Positions 1-10,840 of a stretch of 30,000 nucleotides of DNA are shown piece by piece (within the stretch, counting starts at the first letter, position 1; each line of letters starts with the position of its first letter). Source of the stretch: Apostichopus japonicus (lineage: Eukaryota > Echinodermata > Holothuroidea > Aspidochirotida > Stichopodidae); assembly GCF_037975245.1 (NCBI RefSeq), contig NC_092578.1, forward strand, positions 5,092,501 through 5,122,500, written 5' to 3'. The notes below the pieces were generated by a model. The model saw only the letters and a program-made list of their open reading frames with translations, did no database searches and was not told where the DNA came from. The translations under genes were made by a program, and so were the position numbers.

Positions 1-1614
1 ATTACCAAGAACACATGAAACATGGCACAAAGTTCTTAACCACAGACGTCACTACTAACTATAGCCTATATGCTAAACCACAGATGACGAAATGATTGGA
101 TATTGTCATTAGGTGACGTCATAAAGCCTGCAAGCGAAACAAGAAATATCTCCCAGACTTGCTATGCGTCATTACCGTTATCATTGGGACAAATAATCGA
201 GAAATAATTGAGTTCAACATTTTCAAGTAGAGAGACATATGGTATCCCCGACAACACACAGCGTTATCTGCTGCAGCAAGTAAGTCCCGAGGGTTGCAGG
301 CATATTTTGCCATCAGATTTAAGATATGACACGACTTAGGGCAAGTCTAATTGACTTTGGATAGGTATGTTACTAAAGCCCGTTTGTTGTTGTTAATTCT
401 TTCATTTAGACTATTTTTTTTGCGATGGCTACTATAGTATAGTTTTAATATAAATGTTTGGTGTGAAAAGGTGATATTCATGATCTTTTGAGAAGAAAAA
501 GCACCTCCCCCCAAATAAAGGTAAAAAAAAATGACTATCCAGATAATGGGAATCCGTGAACCTGTGACCTCGGTATAACAAAAATCCTGTGCTCCACCAA
601 CTGAGGTGTCCATCGCCGCTTAGTTGGTGACGATCCCTATGTAACCATTTCTTCCATAGGGTGGTGTGGGTTGTTGGGGATGCGGGGGGGGGGGGGGAGT
701 GGATGTGTTTTATGTACCTCTTTCTAAAATATATATTAATTCCATCATGCTTGAGGATATAGTTAGCATGCTACATGGGAGATAACATTCTCCAATTATT
801 CTCTTTCTATACGTCAACGTGTTTTCTATTAAATAATAATAGAGCAAAATTAGGGATATTTTTCTTCATAATTGATAGAACAGTTCTCAATCCGTTTGGC
901 GTTTATTCATGCCACGAATAGGGTGAAATATTTGACCAACAAATTATGAAGCAAATCATTAACAGAGAGGTAAGACTTAGACCTATACTTCAAGAAGAAC
1001 ATCCGCAGAGCATTTTGATTTTAAAATTCTTTGACGTAAAATAACTTCAATCTAAGAAATACATGGGGGGGGGGGGGGTACCACTATCTTAGTTTATTTT
1101 TAGGCAACTTTGCATATATTTTATATTACAAATTAATCAAATATTTTTGTATCGCTTCCAAGGGGAAAAGGAAAAAAGCCGCACATTCGTTGACAAACAA
1201 GAACCCAAATGGAACCATTTGTTTAAGAAAACCGAGCAAGAAATTTCATCCTGATTAAATTAACTTTATATATAATCTTCTACTGCATGAGTACAATACA
1301 GAGGAAATTATATTTTCGACTTTTAAAAAGAAAATTTAAAGATTACCGTCAAATATCATTACCAGTTAAAGCATGTTTCTTAAAATAAATATTTTCAAAG
1401 AAATTGTTTAAAGACTTGATGTGGAAAATCAAAAAAAGTAATATGTAACAATAATATTAGGCAAACAATTTGATTATCAAATACGGCTTGCTCTTTATCT
1501 GATATCTGAAATGTACTTAGTCCATATAGAAATGATTTCACAATCCGCCAAAACAGCGAGTATGGGAACACAAATCTGATCATTACGAAATCTGGAATTA
1601 AATGTGATTAAAGG
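1..1614. other. AT-rich non-genic stretch
   Basis: No protein-coding exon, RNA gene or transposon end is recognisable here on either strand; open frames are short and have no familiar motif. The stretch holds two 14-nt G runs at 684-697 and 1065-1078, and a TGACGTCA palindrome at 114-121. Confidence 0.6.
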
Positions 1615-1635
1615 TTTTTTTTTTTTTTTTTTTTT
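1615..1635. repeat. poly(T) run, 21 nt
   Basis: Uninterrupted T run read directly. No retrotransposon or retrogene body is recognisable next to it, so it is best treated as a mononucleotide microsatellite. Confidence 0.9.
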
Positions 1636-1876
1636 GGCGTTTTATGGTCAGTTTATTAGCAATGTTTACTAAAACTTTCTGCAAATCATTAAATAAATAT
1701 TGCAGAAGCGGAACCCAGGATACTCTTTTAAATGACCTTCAATTAATTAGTCATTCATGAATCCAGATCTGTTCTGGTCAAATTTCGTCGCGTACTTTGA
1801 GAATTTTGCTTTAAAGTAGAGACGTCACAAAATATCTCCATATTTTATGACATATCAACTGAGGCAATAGGTTCAT

Positions 1877-1962
1877 TTTTTAATTTTTCATTAAATTTCA
1901 TTATTTTTCATAATTTTTCATATCATTAATTTCATAATTTTCACAAATTTCATAATTCATGA
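1877..1962. repeat. AT-rich tandem tract (TTTCATAATT-like units)
   Basis: Imperfect tandem copies of a unit of about 10-14 nt built on TTTCATAATTTT and TTTCATTA variants. The units are diverged and the period drifts, so this is a degraded low-complexity repeat. Confidence 0.65.
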
Positions 1963-2415
1963 AAGATGCATACTGTCACAAAACTGTACAGAAATGTAAA
2001 GGTTATTATATATGTTATAATAAGGCTCAGATTGGTCACCACTCCTTCCAAAAAAGTGGATCGGAAATTCAATACTAACATGCAGAGTGACTTAAGCAAA
2101 CATAAAACATCAACAAAACGTCCTTTTACCACATCATAGATATATTGAAAGAAAAATATGCCCTCGGCTATGAATTTTGAAATTTATTGCGCATCGCCAG
2201 CATTGTTTCAGTATGTCTATATCATCTTACCTCTTATCATATACAGGAAACGGAGAAACAAAATTTTACTCGTTATATTAAAAAGCAAAACCAAAAAGTG
2301 GTGCTTTACTGCAAGAAATTTTGTCGTCCAAATAACAGCTATAGCCTCTTCAAAAGAACAAGTTCTCTGGATGAATCATCCTCCTTAGAAAGCAGGCGAC
2401 ATTTAGGTGATAGCT

Positions 2416-2432
2416 GTGTTGCTTAGCAACAC
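2416..2432. promoter_or_regulatory. palindromic X-box-like (RFX) site
   Basis: GTGTTGCTTAGCAACAC is a perfect 8+1+8 palindrome. Its core, GTTGCTTAGCAAC, fits the symmetric X-box bound by RFX transcription factors (GTTGCY, short spacer, RGCAAC). No gene is recognised next to it, so a role is only possible. A chance palindrome is the alternative. Confidence 0.3.
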
Positions 2433-3291
2433 GTATGTTAATTTATAAGGTCTAAAGATTGGATTTTTGCATCGCTGTTACTAGAACGTGGTTGCGTGTG
2501 TTCATTATACATGATGGGCACAGCTAACAGGGAATGTAAAACCTTGTTATTCATATCATGGGCAAAGGGAGTTAGTAAAGCAGCATAAGGCCGAAACATA
2601 TAACACAGCGTGTAAGCTCTAATGTAACCTTTTGTTTTTGGAGGGGTGGGGGGGGGGGAGATTTTTCCGGGTTTAACCGGTAAAGTAATCTGTGGGGTGT
2701 TTAACATTAAGCAGCCATTTGGTATACGTGTGTGGCATAACGAATTATATTTTAAGTGCATGAAAGTATAAGAAAGATAGGCTATATAGTAGTCAACTTT
2801 CATGGAGCTTAACGGATGCATTCCGGATATTAATGCTTTGAAAAAAGAAGAAAAAAAAAATACACTATATCATTTCTTCAAATAACCGTTTGATGCAAAC
2901 ATACAGTGATATAATACAAAGTATATATATATAATAAGAGTAAAATATAAACAAGGAGATCGTGTAATACTTGTCTTATATGACGCTACAACTTCTGTTA
3001 GTATTAAGAAGAAAACGTCCGAATGAAATTTGGTCAAGACATGAGCCAGCACCCTTCTCCTACACCCCTCCCCCCCCCCCCACCCTCGTAAGATAACAAA
3101 CAGTATCTGATTCCTTGATGAACCTTTCAGTTAAATAATATGGAGACATAATAAAAAAAAATATAACACCTGATTAAATAAATGCGTATAAAAGGAATAA
3201 TCCATTGATGGTTTGAAACATTGATATGCTGTTCACATGATTAACTAACCTTAATGAAGAATGTCAGCCGGAGAATAGAGAATGGCTTTAA

Positions 3292-3310
3292 ATGGTACAT
3301 TATGTACCAT
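3292..3310. repeat. short perfect palindrome
   Basis: ATGGTACAT, one T, then ATGTACCAT: a perfect 9-bp inverted repeat with a 1-nt centre. It could form a small hairpin but has no visible context. Confidence 0.5.
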
Positions 3311-3415
3311 CTGGAAAATAAAATATTTTTGTTAATGTATAAAAGGTTTAAACTGCGACGTAAGCTTCGGCTAACTTTTTATATAATGAGTGTGCACCAG
3401 GCAGTCTTGTCTTGG

Positions 3416-3449
3416 TTTTTTTTTTTTTTTTTTTTTGGGGGGGGGGGGG
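3416..3449. repeat. poly(T)21 followed by poly(G)13
   Basis: Twenty-one T followed directly by thirteen G, read from the sequence. The abrupt switch between two homopolymers is a compound microsatellite and a likely place for assembly or length errors. Confidence 0.9.
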
Positions 3450-6400
3450 AGATTTTATGAAGAAAGAAAAAGATTCTAGTCATTTCCAAATCATTTGGAG
3501 GTTGAGACTGATTAAGAATATACTGAATGATACTCACAGAATGTATTTATTTTAATATTTTCTTATTCCATCCACGAAAGTTTCTTCGAGACTTCCGATG
3601 CTGCTATATAAAGGATGCCAACATTTCTTATGTTTTTTTTAAAACTTTTTGCGATAACAATAGAAGTGAAATAACTCTTTCAATAACTCAAGAATACCAT
3701 TGAGATGCCAATGACAAGTCCCCCAACACCGGCGGAATCGGGATGGGGGAGGGGGGGAAGGAGGAGGCCCAATCATTTTGAAAATGGCATGGCGCCACCC
3801 TTAGACGGCTTGCGAGTTCACAACAACCAACACTGATCATCGGACTGACTTCTCCCCACTCTCAAACCTGTTGGATTAGGGTTAAGATGGGGACGGGGAG
3901 GGGGGCATCACTGAACGATCATTCGATAAAGTTGATACTATTGGTATCCCCTCCCTCCTCCTCATATTAGAAGTCGACAATACTCACAGACCCTTCCCGC
4001 AAAAAGTTCTCATAATGTCTTTGCTTCTGTTATATAGGCCCGAATGTCGATTGTATCTTTTTTTACCAAATCTACAAATTTCTATGAATCTATGATAGCG
4101 TCGATTATCAATGTTAACGAAGAATGTTAATGTACAGCCAATTTCTATTAATCATGTACCTTCTTTGTTTAGTTACACTAAATCGATACATTTCTGGAAC
4201 TTACTCGCACGTATCTTACTGATACATATTTTACCGCAAAAATATGCGAAAAGATAAATGATAAGGTCAAAACACCTCAAGATGGAGAATATGGACAACA
4301 CTCACAAAATGTATGAACACACTCTGCTTTGATATATTCGTCCAGTCACTTTGCTTCCACACTAATTATGTTCATTTTGGACCCCCACGTAACTGTCCAT
4401 TGTAAACACACCACACAGGGGTTGATGTTTTTGTTAGGGGATGTAAACATAAACATAAGCAAACAAATACACTCTCCCGGCAGATCTTGTATAATCCTTG
4501 TTAAAAACTAAACAAAAGACCATTTTTTATAAATTCTGTACATTCTAATAAGAATGACATTGAAATATACTTCTCGGTGAGATCAAACAAATTATCCACA
4601 CAATTCCAATTTTTTTTCAATTTCACTAACCGTGCCCTATTAAAGGCAATTAAGTTGGTAATTAAAATATTAATACTACTAGAGAAAAAGACCAAGCTCG
4701 ATAAATAATCACCATTGGGAGTTGACTGCATAGTCTTCACGTTGGTTGTATCAAATTAAAATATTAGCTATTGACCAAGGGACGGTAATTGCCGCCAATG
4801 GGAATTACTTTATATTGTTTGCCATATTAATTAAAGAAATTAATTGGCTGTATAAAGATAAAGTATAGCTATATGGACTACCCAGGGGTGACAGATTGTA
4901 GTGTGCAAGGAGATATTCACAGAGTTTGTCCTTACTGACAAAGCTAACAACTCATTAGGTAAATCCCCAGTGGAACATAATTACCACCCACCCCCAGGTC
5001 CCCACCCCACGTCCCTACCCCCACGTTCCCACCCGGTAAGTCCCCCAAGTTAAGATATGATTCCATGTCAAGGTTGTCAAAATTCTTGAACTTTCTCCGA
5101 CAATCACCCTACATCCAGTAAAGTAACAACCACATAGATAGAGTGTACTTAAGTTTATTTTCTAAACTTGGTTAAGATCATCGTTCTTGTTCATTAAAAA
5201 GAGGACGAATTTTCCAACACCCCGTGCATCTTTTTTTTTTATAAAATCAGAGATATTGAACTGCCATGATAGAGGGAAGGGTTAGGGATGGTGGAATGAC
5301 ACCCACAAGACTTTTGCTGCCTTGCCCCCCTTCCCCCCCCCCTCTGGTCTCTCAGCTGCTATCAATGTATCGACGCCTCCATCAGCAGTACCCTTCTACA
5401 CCTAACTAAATGTTGGCCAAGGGTATCATTTTTTGATGGCACAGCCCCACACACTTGTTGCGAATTACTAAGAAGGTCCTGCATCTAAATACGAATCGAA
5501 AAGGAAAAAAGAAAAAAAAGAAAAGAAAAAAGGAGGACTAAGACAATTGTATCGTTTTCCAAGATTATCTAAATATCAACCACTGCATGTCGATTATTAA
5601 AGGAAAATAAAGGCGGTTGTTATACTACATATGCAGTATATGCAAATGAAATTAATAAATTTCAATAAATCTATGTATTTTTATATCTCAACTACAGATG
5701 TGAAACAAATCGCTAATCATAGGGTCACCGAAATGTCAACTATATCTATATGCTAGAACATAAGAACGTGTATACGGACTAATTCCATATCTGCATGTTA
5801 TCTAGCATATTGGTGGGCTACACCAATGGTCGTTAAACATAATGTAAATGAAGGTAAAGCATCGCCACATCCATCAAGACATTTATTACCATCTTTCTCT
5901 CCAGAGCGTTGTCAAAATGATTTATCTTTCATTCATTCTCTCTCATTACCGATAACTGTTTGTCTTTAAACAAAGGAGGGAGTTGGCTGTTAAATCCTGC
6001 AATTGAGGCACTATTTATCATCTGTTAATTACTATTTTAAATCCCTGCTTGTTTGGTTTTGTACATCGACGACGTTTGCCAGGATATCATGGTTTTCAAA
6101 TTCTTTTCTTCAAACATTTAGCGATTAAACACACAGTAAAAGCCTGTAATAAAGAAACCTTAAACAATAAAAGTATTATTGATCCATCTCTATTGCTTTT
6201 ATGTCTCTATACGTTGACACGGGAAAAAAACAGAACTGTCCACTTAATTGCGTATTTTGATTTATGTTAAGATTTAATTAAAGTGATTGATGGAGTTATT
6301 ATCAAAAAGTTGTGTATGCAAGCAGAAAAGAAAAGACGGCCGGGGGTCGTTTTACAAATATTATTTTTGGTAGAAGGTTCCATTTATAAGAAGAGAGGGT

Positions 6401-7260
6401 TGCGTAGGAGGTGGGAACCAACTGGCGTAAATGAAAACGTTTGTTTGAACTTAAACCAAATGCTAAAATTCCTTAAACGTTTAACATACCAGATCGAATA
6501 GCAAAAGCTTCTCAGCGAGACAAATTTACAATCAGAAAAGAAAATATAAAAAAAGAAACAAAACAAAATGGGAACGGAAAAAAATAATAATAAAACAAAA
6601 CAATGAAAAACAAAGAAAAATAAAACCAACGAGAAAAGAAAAGATGAAATCGTGGCTAAGAAAGTGACGAAAAGACCAAAACCAAAAACAGCAGTGTTTT
6701 ATGAAAATTCCTAACGGCAGTGGAATAAACCACCCAGAGGTCCTTCCTTTCCCCAATACCCCCCCCCCCCCCATACACACACTCATGTAAACCACATTGC
6801 TTTTTGATTCGTTCAAAATCACACAAGTGCAAAGATCTCGCATCAAAAGTTCGATCTCCATCCAAGATGGTCTCATTCTACCCTCACCTAACCCCTCTCC
6901 CCCACCCCCACCCCGGGAACCAGTCTCCTGCCACCAGACATTACCTTGCCCTGAACATGCAATGCAAGTTCACCAGCATAACTCTACACTAACACGCTAT
7001 AAACATACAGAACCTTTTTTTCCCAATTTAAAGAATCAATTTCTTTTTAATATTGTATTAAACACGTATAAATGGTATAAAATGTATATACATTATGCAC
7101 AAACATGAAAACGTACTAAAGTTTCAAATCTTGATCGAGAAATGTGGCGACGATATAAACTCATCCCATCGAAAATATTGACATATTTCTGTAATTCTGT
7201 CGTTATTTTATCATATAGATGTATTGCATATTTCAAATTGGGTAAAGTCTTGGAATGCAC
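3450..7260. other. non-genic stretch with C/G-rich and A-rich patches
   Basis: No exon or RNA gene recognised. G-rich patches lie at 3743-3768 and 3890-3906, a C-rich patch at 4984-5046, a 10-nt C run at 5333-5342, a purine tract near 5499-5538, an A-rich tract at 6533-6650, a 14-nt C run at 6759-6772 and a C-rich patch at 6885-6914. Open frames over these patches (glycine-, proline-, lysine- or phenylalanine-rich) follow base composition and are not good genes. Confidence 0.55.
6533..6650. repeat. A-rich low-complexity tract
   Basis: Dense runs of A broken by single G, C or T (AAAAAAAGAAAC-like). Its reverse strand gives phenylalanine-rich open frames, which are composition artefacts. Confidence 0.75.
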
Positions 7261-7287
7261 AAAAAAAAAAAAAAAAAAAAAAAAAAA
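7261..7287. repeat. poly(A) run, 27 nt
   Basis: Uninterrupted A27. A poly(A) run can mark the 3' end of a SINE, LINE or processed retrocopy, but I see no coding remnant or polyadenylation signal just upstream and no clear target duplication, so it is listed only as a repeat. Confidence 0.9.
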
Positions 7288-9238
7288 TCGTGATTATGAC
7301 ATTCTTGTTATGAGTCAAAAACCACACTTTCGTGCCCATGCAATTCTTTTCGTTTCCTGAAACCTTTCAATATTGTTTAACGTCGCTACAAAATTTGCAT
7401 CTTTTTTGGGGGCCTCGGGCAACTTAAACTCGGAGGAAGAAAACACAAGCGACACCATGATTCTGTCTTGTATTGTTTCAAATTTGTATGTCATCTCCAG
7501 TGGAATTGATATTTTTAAATACTTATTGATGCTTACAAACTTATTTACGTAACGGTGGTTAATGGCACGTTGTACATAACGTGACACAATCTAGGTATGC
7601 ATGCTTAACACATGTGAACAAAGATATATAGGTTTTAATGAGTTGACAAAAATTCTACAACTTCCTATTGAATTTTCAGATTTGCCTGTACATGCATCGA
7701 CTTCGAAGAGAAATTAATTCCACAACCGTAAAAAAAAATAAAATAAAATAAAGACATAAAACAAGAAAGATAATTACGTAAGAAACCTTAACAGGTTGCA
7801 AAATAATTAGTCCTGATGACGTCATTAAATACGTAACCACATATTAACCATTACTCTGAGGATTTGGTTATTTATAGACAAGTTGATATAAATAAAATAT
7901 TGAAGTGGATTATTTATTCCTGGCTCAGGTGAGAGGAAGTTAACCTTAATTAGCGTTACGTTTCCTGCATGTCAATGATCAAATCTTAACAGTATATAGA
8001 TTAAAAGAAGGCTGTTGCAACAAGAAATGGAATAAAAAATTGAAAAAAAGGATATTAATAAAAAATACACAAAATTGGTCGTTCACTCATCCACTGTCAT
8101 TGAAAGGATTTTTTGTATACCCTGTCCTATGAAATCCAGGCATTGAGTTTACGTCATACCTGTACGTACAGTATATCTTTCGGGAAGAACGAGGAGTCCA
8201 TATTCAATATTGCTTCTAAGACTACTAGAATTTTGCTTTAAAATTATAGCTTGTAATAGAACCATCAATCTTCCATCTTCATGCCAGTTCATTTCCTTTT
8301 AGAAGTTACAAAGTCAAAGAAGAACATACAAATCTATTTCTATACCTTAACGTTATAAATCATAATTAAAACATTAGACGAAAAAAAAAATTACAAATGA
8401 CGATAGTGTTACCATTTTCTAATGTACTCAATCTTCCGTTCTCTCTCCCAATTCACTAAAGAAAAGCATTGAATCAAAAAAAAAACAAATGCATTAGTTG
8501 ATCAATGTTAATAATTTTGTCTCATTAAACCAACAGTCCCAAAAACAATTTACGGAAAGAACCGCACAAGACTAGTTTCCGGCATATTCCACTGCTAATA
8601 TCAGTTGATACAGGCGAAGAAGATCAAATTTCGGAGGAACCGTCGGTATTATTCGCTTCTAGGATCGATTTTGGTTAGTAACGACACCTGGTATTTTCGC
8701 CTGTATCACCTGCAGTACGTTGAATATTAAGAGTTTTAGCCCTCAGGTTATTTCAAACTTAAATTTTTCGGTCGATATGAAGACATCAAAAAGCAGAGGG
8801 AGTTGTCGATCTTTCGATGACGTCACAATATCCACCGACCTGGTTTGTGAATGGATTTGGTTCAAGGGGTGGGGCGCCATTACCAAAGAAGTAGTTTGCA
8901 TTATTTATGAAAAAGAGACTGTGGAGGGGGAGGGGGTTCTTTACAATCGAATACTAACATTATTAGTTAATAATTCAACTAGTCAAGTTCCATTTCAAAT
9001 GCTATGTGAGAATATCGTTGAAAATGTTGAATAATTCCACTTCCACTTAATTAACGTTTGCAGTAAGATCTACACTCTACAGGATACGGCTTCCTTGAAG
9101 CATATTAATGAGAGAAGAAGTAGTTGCTATATATGTTTTAACAGTCCCTATATGACATCTTCTTAAGGTGACCGCTAGTCCGTCAATCTCTCTCAATCAA
9201 AGCTAAAGCTGTTTTATATTGTGTGAATTTACTACAGC
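7288..9238. other. AT-rich non-genic stretch
   Basis: No recognisable gene. TGACGTCA palindromes occur at 7817-7824 and 8818-8825, and a 13-bp inverted repeat at 8606-8708. An open frame of 104 codons at 8720-9034 (plus) has no motif, signal peptide or membrane segment that I recognise, and I do not call it a gene. Confidence 0.5.
8606..8708. repeat. 13-bp inverted repeat pair around a 77-bp core
   Basis: TGATACAGGCGAA at 8606-8618 is matched exactly by its reverse complement TTCGCCTGTATCA at 8696-8708. It could be the ends of a ~103-bp miniature element or a stem-loop. The bases just outside show no clear direct duplication, so a transposon origin is not proven. Confidence 0.45.
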
Positions 9239-10035
9239 CTGTAAGAAACATAAACATAATGACAACTTTAACAAGTACCATGAACATATACTGACCACAA
9301 CTATACCATAAGCTTACTAACAAGTATCATTATAACGAACTGCCAACTAACAAAGTACCCGCGACAAATAAAAACAGACAACAACTACCACAAACATACT
9401 GATAACTATCAAGTACCTTAAATATACTGACAACAACAACATTGACATACTGACCGTTACCAAGTGCCATAAACATACTGACACGTAATAAGAACCACAA
9501 ACATACCGACAATTATCAAGTACCATAAATATACTGACAACAACTGCATTAACATACTGACCGCTAACAAGTGCCATAAACATACTGACAAGTAATAAGT
9601 ACCACAAATATACTGACAATTATCAAGTACCATCAACATACTGACAACAACTGAATAAACATACTGACCGCTAACGAATGCCATAAGCTAACCCCACGTT
9701 ATAAGTACCACAAATATACTGACAACTATCCAGTGCCATCAACATACTGACAACAACTGAATAAACATACTGACCGCTAACGAATGCCATAAACATACTG
9801 ACAAGTAATAAGTACCCCAAACATACTGACAAGTATCAAGTACCATCAAGATATAGACAGCAACTGCATTACTACACACTGACCGCTAACAAGTGCCATA
9901 AACATACTGACAAGTAATCACAAACATACTGACAATTATCAAGTACCATAACTATACTGACAACAACTGCATCAAACATACTGAAAATTATCAAGAACCA
10001 TAAACATACTGACAAAAACTACCATATATCTTACG
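9239..10035. repeat. minisatellite, 28-bp monomers in a 107-bp higher-order unit
   Basis: About 800 bp of diverged tandem repeats. The basic monomer is near 28 bp and ends in ACATACTG. Four monomer types follow in order: one with ATTATCAAGTACCATAAA, a shortened 23-bp one with ACAACTGCATTA, one with CCGCTAACAAGTGCCATAAA and one with AGTAATAAGTACCACAAA. The first type recurs at 9402, 9509, 9616, 9722, 9829 and 9932, giving a period of 107, 107, 106, 107 and 103 bp. The left edge (9239-9400) is more degraded. Open frames rich in MSVYLW-like residues on the minus strand come only from the repeat. Confidence 0.9.
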
Positions 10036-10218
10036 GACAACAACAAATATTCCATAAAGTGAGTTGTAGAGTTGTCTAATTAACTGAGTGACTAAGATAA
10101 ATCTAGAACCGACGCAAATGTGGATACATTATCCCGAAACTTCCGTCTTTAAATAATTAATCTAGCTCATCTTCTCAGGAATTAAATTCGTATCCAGACC
10201 GGATGTGACGGAATTTAA

Positions 10219-10371
10219 GCATAATGTAAAACCTTTCTTCACACGTCACTTTGATTCCACTCGTGTTATCTCATTAAATATGTAATACCTTTATTTAGAT
10301 GCATGAATATTAAATGACTGAATAAATTTATTTCATTTTATTCGCAAAAGTTAGCTTTAGTATTGGCTTTG
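10219..10371 (+). repeat. unnamed interspersed repeat, copy 1
   Basis: An AT-rich segment containing CACTCGTGTTATCTCATTAA and GATGCATGAATATTAAATG, with a close partner beginning at about 10382. The two copies align from GCATAATGTAA through TTTAGTATT. No terminal repeats, tail or coding potential are visible, so the class is unknown. Strand is nominal. Confidence 0.65.
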
Positions 10372-10381
10372 ATCCACATGT

Positions 10382-10840
10382 GTATAATGTAATATCCTTT
10401 TCACCTGTCACTTTCATCCCACTCGTGTTATTTCATAATAAATAATATAATAAATACAAAATATTAAAGTGCTGTTATCATGAAATGAAACATGCTCAAG
10501 AGCACTGTACAAAAGAACCAATACCTGGAATATAAAATTTCCAAACTTAAGAAAACCTAAAAGTAATAACAACAGCATTAAAAGTATAAAAAAAAATGAT
10601 AAAATGATATAAACCACAAGAAAGAACATAAAAATAAAAATATACATAGAAATGGGCACAGTAATGTGAATAAAACAACGAATAAGATTGATGCCCATAC
10701 TCAAGCCTAAAAAGATAAGTTTTTAAATGCTTTTTAAAAGTGTCAATAGATGAAATCAAATATGCTATACTTATATAGGTGCATGAATATCGCTGAATAA
10801 GTTTATTTGATGTTATTCGTTTTTATTACGTTTAGTATTT
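10382..10840 (+). repeat. unnamed interspersed repeat, copy 2, split by an insertion
   Basis: The left part (10382-10436) matches the start of copy 1 (CACTCGTGTTATTTCAT). The match stops and resumes at about 10758-10840 (TATATAGGTGCATGAATA, then TTTAGTATT). The intervening ~321 bp has no counterpart in copy 1 and is read as a later insertion. Confidence 0.6.
10437..10757 (-). mobile_element. 3' fragment of a non-LTR retrotransposon
   Basis: On the minus strand the insert begins with codons reading SSIDTFKKHLKTYLFRLEYG, which resembles the extreme C-terminus of non-LTR reverse-transcriptase ORFs (FK..LKT.LFR is typical). This is followed by a 3' untranslated region reading TGTACAGTGCTCTTGAGCAT and then ATAACAGCACTTTAATA, and ends in an AT-rich simple tail (TATTTATTATATTATTTATT). 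That order (RT end, UTR, simple tail) is what a 5'-truncated LINE copy leaves. The reverse-transcriptase core and endonuclease are absent. Clade is uncertain (CR1/L2-like is possible). Edges are set by comparison with the uninterrupted repeat copy at 10219-10371. Confidence 0.65.

Larger units (their letters stand above)
1636..3415. other. AT-rich non-genic stretch
   Basis: No recognisable gene. It contains an AT-rich tandem tract (1877-1962), a perfect X-box-like palindrome (2416-2432), an 11-nt G run (2648-2658), a 12-nt C run (3070-3081) and a small perfect palindrome (3292-3310). Open frames of up to 127 codons show no domain or signal I recognise. Confidence 0.55.

Noticed and set aside
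6384-6876. Phe-rich membrane-like frames on the minus strand
   Set aside because: They are the reverse of an A-rich tract and a C14 run; no conserved features.
7142-7360. Processed retrocopy ending in the A27 run
   Set aside because: No coding remnant, no AATAAA just upstream and no target duplication could be seen.
9239-10035. CRISPR-like array or a repetitive protein gene
   Set aside because: Repeats are adjacent and graded with no unique spacers, and units of 23 and 28 bp shift the frame; this is an animal minisatellite.
10414-10704. Hydrophobic multi-membrane-like frame on the minus strand
   Set aside because: It overlaps the retrotransposon tail in another frame and is driven by AT-rich codons for Ile, Phe and Leu; the neighbouring frame with the RT C-terminus is the better reading.
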